In this document: positions 37,445 to 50,200 of the stretch, one piece after another
Layout: the number at the start of each line of letters is the position of its first letter
Numbering within the stretch: the stretch's first letter is position 1
Origin: Pyrocephalus nanus
Lineage: Eukaryota; Chordata; Aves; Passeriformes; Tyrannidae
Length of the DNA stretch: 64,000 nucleotides
NCBI GenBank assembly: GCA_038380795.1
Contig: CM076261.1
Location: 31,149,866 to 31,213,865 of the forward strand
Direction of reading: 5' to 3'
The notes under the pieces: model-generated
Database searches by the model: none
Told to the model about the DNA's origin: nothing
Seen by the model: only the letters and a program-made list of their open reading frames with translations
Translations under genes and position numbers: made by a program

Positions 37445-37517
37445 GTATTGTGGTATTGTAGATATCATTATTAGATTTTGTGATACAAAGCTCATCCTCA
37501 CAGACAGAAAAGCACAG

Positions 37518-37707
37518 AGAGATAACGGAAATGTGGGACTTCCCTCCAGAGAAGGTGACACACTCTATCAAGGCCACTCCTAGTGCTGTCTCAGTGTCCT
37601 GCTGTGAAACCCATCAAGAGAACTCAGTAAGAGCTACTCTGCAGAGCACTGTTGCTATGGGTCGTATACAAATTCCCCAAAGGAAGAATCCCAGGAAAGG
37701 TTTTTGA
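37518..37707 (+). other. exon-like open segment 3, with stop
   Basis: Using the weak acceptor AAGCACAG, the frame of segment 2 continues correctly as R-EITEMWDFPPEKVTHSI and runs to a TGA at 37705-37707, ending in a basic tail (QIPQRKNPRKGF). The implied intron, 37445-37517, would be only 73 bp. The better acceptor CATCCTCACAG, 14 bases upstream, leads to an early stop. If real, this would be a terminal coding exon. Confidence 0.22.
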
Positions 37708-37764
37708 TGCCTTCTGAAAAACAAAGAAGAGGGGACTATTCTGGGGAGTCTGAATGTGGCAGCT

Positions 37765-37990
37765 TGATAGAGTGGAGGCTGCTGCAGCTCCAGGCTGCCA
37801 CGTCCTGTCAGTAGTGAGGCTGTGTGTGTGTTCCCAATAGGTACACACATAGAGAAACATCCATATGGCACTCATACATAATGTGCACATGCCTGGCTGC
37901 ACAGATCAGCACAGACAGACACACTCAGCACACACAAATCCACAAACATCACTAATGTCTTCATCCTGCTTCCTTTGGCAGATTAGGGTG
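37765..37990. repeat. dispersed repeat, copy 2
   Basis: This is related to 2335-2560 in the same orientation, with the shared blocks listed there (CTGCAGCTC, GGCTGTGTGTG, CACATGCCTGGCTG, GATCAGCACAGACAG, CTTCATCCTGCTTCC). The two copies are about 35 kb apart and have diverged, so they are separate insertions of one family. The family is not identified. Confidence 0.5.
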
Positions 37991-38195
37991 AAGGTCTGTC
38001 AGTGGGATGTGCATAGGACACAGCTGGGAAGCAGGTTTGCAGCACTCAAACAGCTGCTGCCCTCAGCTGCCTGGCAAGATGGACCATGTGAAAGGGAGGG
38101 ATGGGAAACGTGTGGTGAGGAACAGGGCTCTCCACTTGTGAGCAAAGGGAGAAAGTCCAAGGTGCTCTGTGGAGGGACAGGAGGACTGGGCTGAG
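37991..38195. other. GC-richer flank of repeat copy 2
   Basis: This is G-rich sequence continuing from the repeat. A 109-codon plus-strand frame (37865-38194) spans repeat and flank and shows no domain. It probably belongs to the same element. Confidence 0.35.
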
Positions 38196-38666
38196 TTAGT
38201 GAACAGTTGTCATGTCCAATGTCTGACCACCAGTAAAAACCTCAGCAGTGGCCAGTAGCGATGATTTCCTGGTCATGGTGCTTGGCCTAAAGAAACGTAT
38301 GAACATGGTACTCGATTTGTCCGTGGTGAAAAAGAACAAGGAGAGCTGGGCCTGCATCTCGTGTTCCACTGAGGAGGAAATGAAAACAAAATGCCACTCT
38401 CTTTCCTTTCCTTGAAGCTTCTGCAGGGAATCCACAGTACCTGTCAGCTGGTGGGTACCCCATTCTTGTGGCTGGAGGGTCCTGATGTCACAGAGAAGTT
38501 CTGGTAAAAGCTTCTGTAAGCAGTTGGAAGAGCAATGAAATACACAAAAAAGGTAGGAGAGGAAAAACTCTGCATATAAAACAGACCAGTGCACCATGGA
38601 TGCTGACTGGCAAAATGAGAAGGACAGTAAGTCTGGCTTTAAAGTTTCTAGAAATATATATCTCAT
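38196..38666 (-). other. 156-codon open frame, possible coding remnant
   Basis: The minus-strand frame contains a protein-like middle, including LPELLCDIRTLQPQEWGTHQ and, further on, DKSSTMFIRFFRPSTMTRKS. On that strand a T-rich acceptor shape CAACTGCTTACAG precedes the first block. A donor-like CTGACAG|GTACTG and an acceptor-like TTTCCTCCTCAG|TGG enclose a 72-bp stretch whose removal would keep the frame. The frame is open with or without splicing. The N-terminal part is hydrophobic and less convincing. No family was recognised. It lies beside repeat copy 2 and could be retroelement-derived. Confidence 0.25.
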
Positions 38667-39899
38667 AATGCTCAGAGAAGGCCATTCAGTGGCCTCCAGT
38701 TAAACAAAGAAAATATGAAGAAAGGAAACTTTTTTTTCCGGTAAATTTCCTTTTTCCATGTTTCTGTAAAATCACTGTATGTAACTATTCTTTTGTTGTC
38801 TATCTGTAATGATTAAAACTCAGCCAGAACAACTTTCAATCCTGTTGTTCATCCTTTCCTAACACATGGTTTAGGTTTTGTTTCACCTGTGTAATAAAAT
38901 AAAACAAAAGAGTTTTCTTGGCAGGTTAGTTTAAATTTTCACTGCAGTCAGCTGAAATGCATGGTTTTCTTTAAGAGATTTGAGTAGCTTCTTTCTTTTT
39001 GTTCAAATCACTGTTGCTTTCAGAAATTACAGCTAACTTATATTGCATTTCAGTAGGAACACGTCATTAACACTTAAATACTAAATATTTTGTTCTTGTA
39101 AGCCTGAGGAAATTAAGTGGGCTGTATATTTGGGAGAAAACAGATGAACAGGTATGTTGAGAAATTGTTTTATGATTAAATCTCACATAACATGAACCTA
39201 TTGACCATATATACTAGAAAACCTGGAATGTGTTTATAGAATGTACTTCATTCCTCCTTTTTTTTTCTCAGAATACTATTTAAGCCCTTGATGTTTTGAT
39301 GTCTTCAGAGTAGCAATTGACAAGAGGTATACCATGATAACAATCCCAGTGGGAGGGGGGAAATGTTTGTCCAATAAATAATTCTTCTTTTCTGAACTTT
39401 CTGGCCTCAGCATTTTTTTCTGTTTGAATAAATAGTGAAGATAGAAGGTTTGGAGAATTATAAATAAAAATTCAAAATTGAAGAAAGAGATGATATGGCT
39501 GAAGGATGTTTTGCCCTCTTCTCATCAATCTGCTGATCCAAACTTTAGATCACTAATCACTATATGCTTCTGTAAAAATATACAAACTAAAAATATAAAA
39601 AATGTCATATTGCTCAAAGAGAGAAGTTTCTTTGTAGAGGATTTTTTTTCTTTTAGTGTGAAATTCATCTTGAATAGAAGACAACTTTTTTTGTTTCCAT
39701 ATTTATGAAATAAAATGAAGAACATGGGATTTTAAGTGTAATTTAAAGTGCCTACCCTATGGCTATTTATTCTATTTCTTGCAAGAAAAATGTGATCTGT
39801 CCCCTGGATGGGTCTGTGACCCGCACTGCAGAGAGATGTTCTCCTGTACGGAGCCCTCAAACCTAGATCATAGCTCATCATGCAGAATTCTAGGCATAA
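38667..39899. other. non-coding DNA, no gene seen
   Basis: AT-rich DNA with AATAAA words near 38895 and 39377. No supported gene. Confidence 0.5.
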
Positions 39900-40480
39900 C
39901 ATAGTGTACCTTCTCTTCTCTGTGTTCAGTGTCACAGTGGAAAAGCAGCAAGCCCTTGGGGTCACCCTGGGAGTCTAGAAATCTTCCTCTCCTCTGATGT
40001 GGGCCAAGAGGGCCTCCTTCATGGAGTGTGAGCAGCAAGCACTTAGTCAAAATGGTCCTAATGAGCCCTGCCAAAGAGCCATGCTCAGTGCTGCAGAGGA
40101 TGGCAAAAAAAAAAAATCCTGGAGACACTTGCTAGTCCACCATGGGAAAAAAATAAGCCTCCCTCCCTATAGCTGTAGGGCAGAAGAGGCTGTCATTGTG
40201 ATACAGGCAGTAACCTAGCCAAAAATGGACCAGAGGAGCCCTGACAAGTGGTCATGTTGCAGAAGAAGGCAAACCCCTGGAGTCTAGTGTCAATCTGCCC
40301 CAGGGAATTCCTGAACCCAGGGGTGGCGATCAGCTACTCCCTAAGCACATGAGCAAAACGTCACTTCTCATCCCACAGCCTCCCAGAAGATGGCCAAGCT
40401 CTCAACCTGAAGCCATCTCAGGGCCTTCTGAGAGTTGCCAAATGCCCATGGCCTGATCAATGTCGGCAGCAAGAATCCTT
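39900..40480 (+). mobile_element. old dispersed repeat with imperfect tandem copies
   Basis: A unit starting AATGG(T/A)CC, then GAGCCCTG, CATG, GCAGA and GGCAAA, then CCTGGAG, appears at 40050 and again at 40223, about 173 bp apart. A weaker trace lies near 39945. The second copy continues CAATCTGCCCCAGGGAATTC, then TGGCGATCAGCTACTCCCTA and GCACATGAGCAAAA. I recognise this as the kind of text found in an old dispersed repeat of reptiles and birds, but not its exact family. Coordinates and orientation are approximate. Confidence 0.4.
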
Positions 40481-43400
40481 CTCATGCATAGTGGCAAAAC
40501 AGTTAGTGCTACAAAGCATTAAGACTTTCTTTCTGCATCCTATTTCTTATGGCTGCTGCTCATGGCTCCACAGGGGAGGAGGACAGCAAGCTCTGCAGTG
40601 CTCCTCAAGAAAGAGCATTCAAGGAAGAACATTCAAGAAGGCACTCCTTTGGTCTTGCTGCTGTTATCCAGCTAAAAAGGCCTGATAACCCCAGGCACAT
40701 CCAGGGGTTGGTGATTCTTCTCGTCTCCTGAGGGGCTTCCATCTGTTCCCTGAGGTTGAAGCAGGATATTTGTCAATCAAATGGGCTTTGAACATGGGCC
40801 TGCAAGGAACTGGCCTTGGAGCGGAGAACCTCCAGTGGCCTCCTCCAGCCTCCAGTCTTCCTCCCTCAGCTCCCATCAAGTAATTCCACTAGCTTTTCAT
40901 GGACTTCCTCCTGGATGTTTTCATGCTGCCCCCTCGCCTGCTCTGGCAGCAAGACATGGGAGGATACTCCTTTTTACCCTGTCCCTACGGTTTCATAAGA
41001 GCTGCATCCATCGGCTCCTATTTCTTGGATACATGAATATTTTTTTTTTAGGAACAATAGACAATGGTCTGTCTTTCTTCTTTCCCTACATCAATTTAAT
41101 TACATATGTTTTCCAGACAGTACCATTGCTAATTCAGCAAGGCATATGTGCATGTTGCAAAAGCTCTTGTAAAAGAAAAACCATTGAGATTTCACATTTC
41201 TACAGAAGGCAAACACAACAAAATCCCTGCAATTGGCCTATGTTTGCTCTGCTGATCTCAAACTATAAATCTTTTATGGAAACATTGGGATTTATATGTA
41301 CATTCATCCTTTAAGGAGAAGAATAGATCTTAATCCACTGGGGACTTGGCTTACTAAAGATGTGAAACCTCTGGCCTTTCCACTCCTGCTGCATATTGCT
41401 TTCTGCAGTATGGAACAACACTCACACCAGAGCTCCACTGAGCTCCAGTGCAGATGGGCAACTGATGGGTTATTGCTTTGTCACTAAGTAAACTGCTTAA
41501 AAATACCAAATAGTAATGCAGTTACTGAGTATGTTTCTGATTAAAAAAAGTCCATTTTGCATTCCTCATTCCAAAACCACATTTAGTAATGCCAGAAGAA
41601 GCAACGAAGTGATCTTCCTTACATAGTGAAAACACAAGAAAACCTACTAGTGTTGAGAGGTTAGTGTCCAAACTTTTGATACATAGATACTATTATCAGT
41701 CACCTCATTACTGAAACATTGGCCTATGTGTCAAAGGATCCACTAGTAAGAGTGAAATCCATGCCATCATAAGTGGCCTGATCAGACTGTGCCTTCTGGC
41801 TTGGAAATATTGTGGTGGTTTGCTTTTTGGGTAGATTGTCCTTTTGCTTTTTTGTCTTTTTCTGTTTTTCTCTTTGTTGAAAGGCTCTTGAAACAACTAT
41901 TAAATAAAGGCAAACAGCTGACAGTCCTTTTCGTACTTCAAAGCATGGAAAAACATATCCATCTGCCTTTCTGTGAATTGGAAGGAAGGGAAAGCTATGT
42001 TAAATATCTGAGGAATGATGAAGTAATGCAAACTGCACTCTGATTTTTTGTATCAGCTGCATAACTCATCCATCACTATTACAGTTTGCAGCTAGGGATA
42101 TTGCAGGGTTCTGACATGAACTGCAGTGGGAGATGGAAACGCCCTGGTGAGTGGTCTGGATAGTGTAGTTATGAAGTCTCTGCACGTTGTAAATGCTTCT
42201 CTGTTGCTGTTAAGAAAACTGGTACAGTTGGAAAGAAAAAGCTTGAATGACTTCAGACCCTTGGAAAGGTCTAGACTGATGACCTGCAGTTCCAAATTTG
42301 GTTAGATTTGTTTTTTAAAAAGTTGTAGGGAGTAGTGTGTGCAGTGCAACATTCTTTTTAGTTTTCTAGCCATTTTCTTCAGCCCCTATACAGAGGAGAA
42401 CCTGTAAGTAGAATCTGAATTTTAGAAGAAAGGGATGTTGCATTATTGCTCTCCCTCACTAAAGTGGTCACTACTAGGTCAAATATTACAGCATTTAATT
42501 TCTTCCTTGCTTTTTCCTTCTCTCGCCTTCTCTTTTACCTGTACCTACTGCTTTGATGTCTTTTTTTTTTTTTTTTCCTGGTGTTGTTAGCCCTAGGATC
42601 TAGGAAGTGGTATGACCATAATGGAGGCAAGCCCCATCTCTCCTGGGAAAAGTAGAATGACTGAGATGTGGTGAAGTCCTTCCAAGCCACTAGTGTGCAG
42701 TACCTTCATTAAAATGCAACAGCAGTGTTTAGAATATAAGATCAATGATTTTTGTAGAGGGAGATAGCCTAAATGGACAGAGTTCTTGAAAATCTTTGAA
42801 ACTAAGTTTTGAATTTCAAGGGTTTAGAAAAGTTTATAAATGTCTTCCCTGAAATTCAGATATTTGACATTGTAGTTTCAGTTTGCATAGTATATATGAA
42901 GTTTTGGTAGATGGATTTTACTGAAAAACTGTTGTGCTACCTTTTCAGGGAACTTTTCCATCCTTACACTGCTGCAAATAATTGCTGTCTGTACTAGACT
43001 TCTCTGCTGTTTTCTCTCATGACTTTCAAAGGATTCTGAGTAGGCTTCAGCGCAGTAAATTTATGATTTATAGAAGAAGTTTCTAACTCTTTTTCCAGAA
43101 TAACAGGGTTCTATATTAATTGTAGGACTGACACACCTTCCAGATTCCGATTTTTTTTTTCTTAACTTCTGGAATATTAGAGAGAATAGATGATGTAGCT
43201 TTTGTCAATTTAAATATAGGAGGTGTTTATTGTGATGGTGTCACTGTACTAGCTAGCGGAAAAGAAATTTTCTTTCTGTCTTGAACATGAGGTATGTGCT
43301 GTACTAAATAAACTGTTCGTGTACCGAGTGGTTTGTTATCTTTCCACCAAGCCTCCTGTTCAGTCTAGCACTTGCATTACCAAGAGTATCCACTTTCCCT

Positions 43401-44168
43401 TTTTCCAGTCATTTCAGGTTAGCCGCAGAACAGACTGTTTTCTAAGGTTGTAAGTTCTCAACTTTGTCATAGCTATTAGTGATAAATTATCTTTCCCATA
43501 AAGACATGGACGGAAGGAAGTCAGCATAATTACCGAGTGGTTATTACCCTTGGAGCAGGCTAAGCAGAAGGAAGGACCTGAAGGCTTAGAAGCCTCACAG
43601 AAGGTCAGGTGGCAAACTTGACTAAGAACTATGTTTTGTCTTTGCATGACACTAATTTCCCTTGACCATTTCATTTTAGACATTTATTTTTCTATCTCTT
43701 CTGTTGGTGTAAGAACAATGTTCCTTTTTTAGAAAGCTTTCAGTTTTATTTTTCTTGGCTTAGATTAGAGTTAGGTTTACAAAAACAATAAGCTGCTCAG
43801 TTTTTACAATAGTTATAAATATAGAATTGACTATTCATAAATCTAAATAAGGCCGTAAAATACAACCTGATTGTAAAATAAAGAATGGAAGGGATTTTTA
43901 GTTTAAACATATGGACTTTGTTTCATGTGTGCTTACAGCCCCTACTCCATAAAAAGGTTCAGCTGAGCCATTATAAATGATTCAGGTCCACAATTCCACC
44001 TTTTTGCATTAGATATCCCCAGTGTGTGACCCCCTGCAAAAAGCTCCCTGCTTGGCAGTTCCGGGGGACCAGTGTTTCCCTGAGGAAGGCCCCAGTTTTG
44101 ATTAAATGACACTTGACAGAAGGCATTATTAAGATTTTAAAAAGTTTTCTGATAGTTAATGCATGCAA

Positions 44169-44169
<1 letters not shown>
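40481..44169. other. non-coding DNA, no gene seen
   Basis: A 177-codon plus-strand frame at 40781-41314 is among the longest of the window. It begins in GC-richer DNA and becomes hydrophobic, with no domain or clear splice signals, so I treat it as chance. A T run lies at 42561-42576. No repeat family was recognised in the rest. Confidence 0.45.

Positions 44170-44227
<58 letters not shown>
44170..44227. repeat. TA dinucleotide microsatellite
   Basis: 58 bp of uninterrupted TA, about 29 units. Such tracts extrude cruciforms and mutate quickly. The overlapping frames encoding alternating isoleucine and tyrosine are artefacts. Confidence 0.95.
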
Positions 44228-44229
<2 letters not shown>

Positions 44230-47200
44230 CAAAACACAGTTTTCTCTAGCAAAAATGGGAAATTGGATTTTATTTCCTTCAACAGAATTTGGCATATGAC
44301 ATCTTAGGTACAGTGGCTTGCCACATCTCAAAGAAAAGACTTAATGCATTGCAATGTTTTTTAATGATTTTCGAATGCCTTATAGATATTAGTAGTTAAA
44401 CTAGACTTAAAATTGTAAATTGCTTTTCTTGATTATGAAGTTCCATTTAATTGTTCTGTGCTTCTGCACTGAAATAGTAGTACACTTTTAAAAGTAGTCT
44501 AAACTTGCTTGATGAACTGCACCCTGATTATTTCGGTAGCTGCATAAAGCAGCTTCACAAATAGGGCGAGAAGAGTCTTTCAAGCCTGCAGCAGGTCTCA
44601 CTAAATCCAGCTACCTCCAAAAGAAAACAGATTGGGAGTGACATACCTGGTTGTGTCTGTGTTTTGGGAGGCTATTACCCCAACAATGTAAAGATTAGAT
44701 CAATAAGTTTCCATCTGTCTTCTTTTTTTATTATTTCATTCCTGTTGAAACTCTCTTGTGATTCTGTAACAACCCATCCTTGGCAACAGGCCATCGTGAT
44801 GAGCCTGCACTTGGCAGACAGACAGTGTTGCATTCCCAGTTTAGCACAATGAGATGTATGCAACAAAAGTCATATCCAAGAGCAGCGGCGGTTTTTGTCT
44901 CAACCTTTAAAAACACCTACATCCCAAAATAAGATTGAGCGTGGACAGGATGCAAACTCCTCTGGGTAAGCGCAAGACAGTGGTGTTGTCCACTCTCTAC
45001 AGAGATGTCTGAATGATGCCTCCTCCTGACTATGCCCCCAGCCTAAATCCAACATTATGCTTTCATATTCAGGCTTCCTCTCGCTTCCAGGCACCCTGAC
45101 TCTGAGTGTCTTGGATTTTCTAACATATGGTGGCACAGTCACCAGAGGACATAGGAAGTTTTATCTACAACCTGGTGGTCTGAGCTTTCTTTTTGTGAAA
45201 ACAGGTGTTGAAGTTCCCTGCTTTGAGCACACTGAGCTCAAGTCCTTCATCTGATGGTGGGTGCCCTATTCCCTGCCTCAATTTTGTAAGGCATGTTGTT
45301 GCAGGTCTTTGGCACAGAAATGGTTTTGGATGTGTGAACATATGGCACATGTGAGCAGATGACTTGGGGTTACAAGAGATTTTGCATATAAAGGAGTCCA
45401 TTAAAAATGTGAAGCAGGCTGATCAATACTTTGACTTCCCTTGCCACATGCTTTTTTAGCTATGAATTTCTTTCCAAAGCATGAGAGACATGACTGTTTT
45501 TCTGCTCTGGGATTCAGTTGCTTCAGAGACAGGATGGATGATGGTATAGCTAATGCTCAGTCCCTCATACTCCACTATTTTAGATCTTAGAACTGATTGT
45601 CCTGGCACACTTTTCAACTCTATACGTTGCCTCATATCCAGAAATATGTCTTTCACAGAAATATGTGTTGTGTTATTCGTTTGGAGATATTATCTGTATA
45701 TTCCCAATCATGCTATGAAAGACTAAAGCAAATATCACTCAATTGGAAACTCACTAAACTTGGGTAATTTTTCTTTATCTGGAAAGCACCTGCTATATTA
45801 TGTACATCTCATAAAGATGCTTTTACTAACCATTAATTTAGTGCTGCTATAAAACATTTAAACTTACTCCCTTTCACGTAGATGCATAGTACTAGCCTTT
45901 GGTTACAGGTTAGTACCAGGCAATACCTACAGTAATTGTAAACTGTCGTAGAATTGATTCTTTTACCTTTCACTGCAAAGTCTCCCCCTGTCTGCACTGC
46001 CCACCCACATATTCATATATATGTTTGGGGAGCTCAACTGCAGGAACTGGGCCAACAACTGGGTTTTTTATATGCACATACACATACACACATGGAGAGT
46101 AATTAATATTTTGGTGAAGAAATGCTGAACAGTTAAAATGTGGTTTAAATTAGGTGGTTTTCTGTTTCATATGAGTATCATCCCCATCAGAACGGGCTCT
46201 TCTATAAGCCAGTACATTCAGAGTTTGTAGTTACTGAATTCATTTAGCTAGAAATTCTGTTGTATGGTAATAAAAAAGATGCTGCAAATCTGCAATGATC
46301 TAAAAAGATTGTGGTGTTGCACTCAAACAGCCTAAGATGAAGATGGTGAGAATCCCCAACCTATCACCCAAAACTGGATCTCATCACTATTGCTGAAACA
46401 ATTTGGCAGGAAACTCCTTTTTTTCAGGTTACTTTCCAGCTTTCTGGCAGCTGTGTACTCTGCACATCAAAACCATGAAAAAGGCATGTAATTCATTGGC
46501 AAGCTTGTTAAATCATTTACATATGTAACTTTGAATATTTGAAAGGTTATGTTATAGACATGCCATTAGCCTAGGTGATAACATAATGCTAGATATTTCC
46601 CACTGTAAATTTTTTCTCTTTTATGTGCTTTTTTTTGCTAATCTTTAATAATTTGAACTGAAATTTTCCATTTTGGATATCTGTCTCAAGTGGACCTGGG
46701 GATGGGGAAATGAGCTAAAACTTCTAAGATGAAAACTAAACAATGTCAAAGAATAAAGGAGATTATACCTTCTCCTTTCTTAAACTTTAGCAGCTTCATA
46801 CTTTGAAGAAATTACTTGATATTTAATAGGAAGCTACCTTCATATTAAGTATTCTACTGCTCATCTAGGGAGAGTAAAAAAATCCCAACTCGGTTAAGAT
46901 ATAAGACCTTCAAGAGTACTATGAACATTGTAATTGAATCAAGAGTGGAGACTTGCAAAATTTAAGTGGTAACGTTTCATGTGTCCACAACATAGAGCAC
47001 CAGAGTTTGAATTACTACACTATATGAAGTACAGTGAGAATAAGAGCACTGAGAGTTAACTGGTGCTTACAGTGTTGATATGGTTGTACCTTGTCTTTTC
47101 CTCTGGAAGGTGAGGATAATTCCATTGCAGGGTATGGATACAAACTAATAAAACATGAACAAATTGTATAACTGCTGGTAGGGTCTGAATTTCCATCAGT

Positions 47201-50200
47201 TGCCAACTAGTCCTAGGACAGATTTCTAATAATGGTAAAGTCAGTGCAACATTAATTAAAACATACACTTGTGCCCTAAGTAGACAAGCAGTGTTCAAAA
47301 CATTCCCACTGCTTTACCTCATCATACATGCATGCTGATTTCCAACATTCATTAGCAATCTATATTAGAAGAGGGGTTCTGCTTTGGCTGTAAGAGATCT
47401 GAACTGATTATTCCTGTAATTTCTCCTTGGCTCAAGAATTATTCTAATCCTAAATTTAACGTTTCTTTCTCTTTAAAAAAACCCAAACCACTTCATTTTA
47501 GTTTAACATCCAAACTGATAACACTAACCATGAACGTGTCTGATTTTAGATCTGGAGTTTTGACAACATTTGTGCTGGAAGCAAGCTTCTGTTAGTCTGA
47601 TATTTGTTTTTCTCTTGTATCTGGAACATAAAGTTCATTATATGGTAACGTTTGGGAACACCTGAGTCCTTTCAGTTTTTATGAAAGAAGCATTTTTAGA
47701 TCAAAAAGTTTTTTTATTTACACGGCTAATAACTCATTTAGAAATTTTAGGTTTATGTTGTAGTTTCAAGTTAAATTAAGAAACATTTGCTAATGTTGCT
47801 TTGATCTTTTTGGGGAGTTATTTTTAGTAAATAAAATATACTGTAAAATGTTATTATAATCTAGATGCAACAGTGCATGTTTTTCTAATTAATATTTATT
47901 TTTCTTTAGTATTTTGTGTGTCTTGTAACATTACTCAACATTCATTGTTTTAGTAAAACAGTGTAACAGCAGAAGCAGCCAGAACAGAAGTGATAAAAGC
48001 TCTAATGTACTGATTTTATTGTTGACCTACTTAAGTATGCATGCTAAATATAGCATGACTTTTATTTATGTTTTCTATAGACTTGAAAATTGGAATTCTC
48101 CATAGGCAGCCCAACAGTCCTGATAAACAAAGGATAAAGCATAGAATGTACCAGTGGGGATCTAGGTCTGGGACAGGGACAAGTTGTATGTCTCACTGTT
48201 ATGGAAAAAGTGACTGCTTCAGGTCCTAGTTGTCAACATCTTCAAAATATTTAAATGCTACTCCACTTTCTAAATCAAACTTTTCAAATATAGCATACTA
48301 AGTTTCATGTACCTTGTCTCCCAACTGGGCGTATTTGAAACACCTGCATGTCTGATTTCAGATAACATATCAGGTTTCAGATAACATATCAGAGTTTTAC
48401 AATTTCTATGTAAAGAAGAGTTGAAGAACATAATGAAAGCCTATTCTGCAAGTTGGAAACTAAGCAAGTAGTTTCTTTTATGGATTTTTGTCCATATAAA
48501 AATATTTTACAGGATAATTGCACTTCAGACAAATCATTTAAGGCTGGCTTTGGTAGAGCAGAATAAGAGAGAAAGAAACCAAAAATCTCAAAAAATCATT
48601 TGCTATTGTGGCTGCAACTTCCAGTTTCTTTACTTACTCACAGCTCTTGAATAACCCATGAAAGGAGGATAAAACCCCAAACAGAGTAAGAGACGGATTT
48701 ACATTACTTAGGTTCAAAGCATTTTTTTCACTGTTTTTTTAATGCAGTTCTAATTGCATATGTATATTTGTTTTTTTATTCAAACTGCTCTTCCAGTTCC
48801 TGTTTTCTGTTTATCTTTACCTCCCTTATCTTCTTCTTTTGCTTGTTTTGTTCTCTTGCTTCACCTCCAGTGGTTACAGCCACTTGCTCAACTCTTCATC
48901 ATCTCTGTCTTTCTCCAATGCAGAATGTGCTTCATATAGTCTCTTCAAAAAGAAATTAAAAGTGAATTTTTATGTGTTGTAATCCATAGGACCTATTTCT
49001 TTGTTACCAAGTGAAGGAGTTACACATATAAATATGAAAATGATATTTATAACTGCTGTTATGCAGCTGTGTATATCTTGATGAGAGCACCAGTCTTCCA
49101 TCCAGGTTATCCTTTAAAACACTTGTTCAGATGACTCTTGATATGCACAGTTAAGATACTGCTCTGGTACTTTTCTTGACCTAAGGAAACATGGTTATAT
49201 GAAATGCAGAGCATTAGTCCTTTTCAGGGCCTGTGATGAGTAAAGAAGCATGAATTTTATTGCTTACTTAAATTTGAAATTCTTGTCAGTAAGTGCCCAG
49301 TCTGCTTTGATTTGTATGATTCAATGGAAGGATTCTAAGTGTGCTTCCTGGTTCATTGTTTGAACAGCCAGTGCATTATTTATAAAGTCACAGCAAAAAT
49401 AGCTTGTCTAGTCCCATTCCACAAATACAAACAAAATAAATGCTACCTTTGTCTGTTCTGCTGCCTCTGCTCAGAATTAGGTTTCTGTTGGAATCTCCTG
49501 GTTCTTGAACTCACTTTTAGGTGGTGCTCTTGCTGTTGAATGCATTTATCTTTAAAAGTACCAGGATGTGGTGTGTCTAAAACTAATGAAGATCTGCCAT
49601 CAATAGCAGTACTGCAGATACCTTTCAAGACACGTGTTACAGGTCAGTGTGAAATGTGGGATATTTCAAGGTAGCAGAACACTGCCAACTAACTGGGTAA
49701 GAACATGGAATTTTCCATTAGGTTATTTGCCTGGGACTTGCTGGGATTGGCTGGAAAACAGAGATCTGGGGACATGCATGTCCAAGATTCTGGCAAGAAC
49801 TATATAGAACTGGTTAATCAAAATCCAGCAGCTGGCTGGAATTGGCATGTCTTTATATCCTACCTATCAGGAACAATTTTTTCCCCTCCATTTTATTGCT
49901 GAGGATCTGAAATTCCCATGCTGTCATGAAATTTTGCAAAGGAGTAGTTTCTGTTTTGGGATGTCCGTAGACCTTCACTGCTCTGAAAGCTCACAAAAAA
50001 TTAGTCAAGTTACAAAAGTGCACATCACAGATATCATCTACGCTAGACTTAGAGGTGTGCCTAATCCCATCCTTACCTTTTGCTTCTGATTTTTTTGGAG
50101 TCTAACAGCCCAGGGAAAATGACATGTGAAGAGTTTAAAGTTCAGTAGCTTATTAGTAGCCTTGCTTCCTGTTACTCAGTTGAGGCTTTTTGGAAATGTT

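Noticed and set aside
40781..41314. 177-codon plus-strand frame
   Set aside because: Composition changes from serine- and proline-rich to hydrophobic without any domain. No splice signals or recognisable protein.
44113..44307. Frames rich in alternating isoleucine and tyrosine
   Set aside because: Direct translation of the TA microsatellite.
48356..48392. Two tandem copies of a 19-bp unit, considered as a CRISPR or satellite seed
   Set aside because: Only two adjacent copies with no spacer, in vertebrate DNA. An ordinary short duplication.
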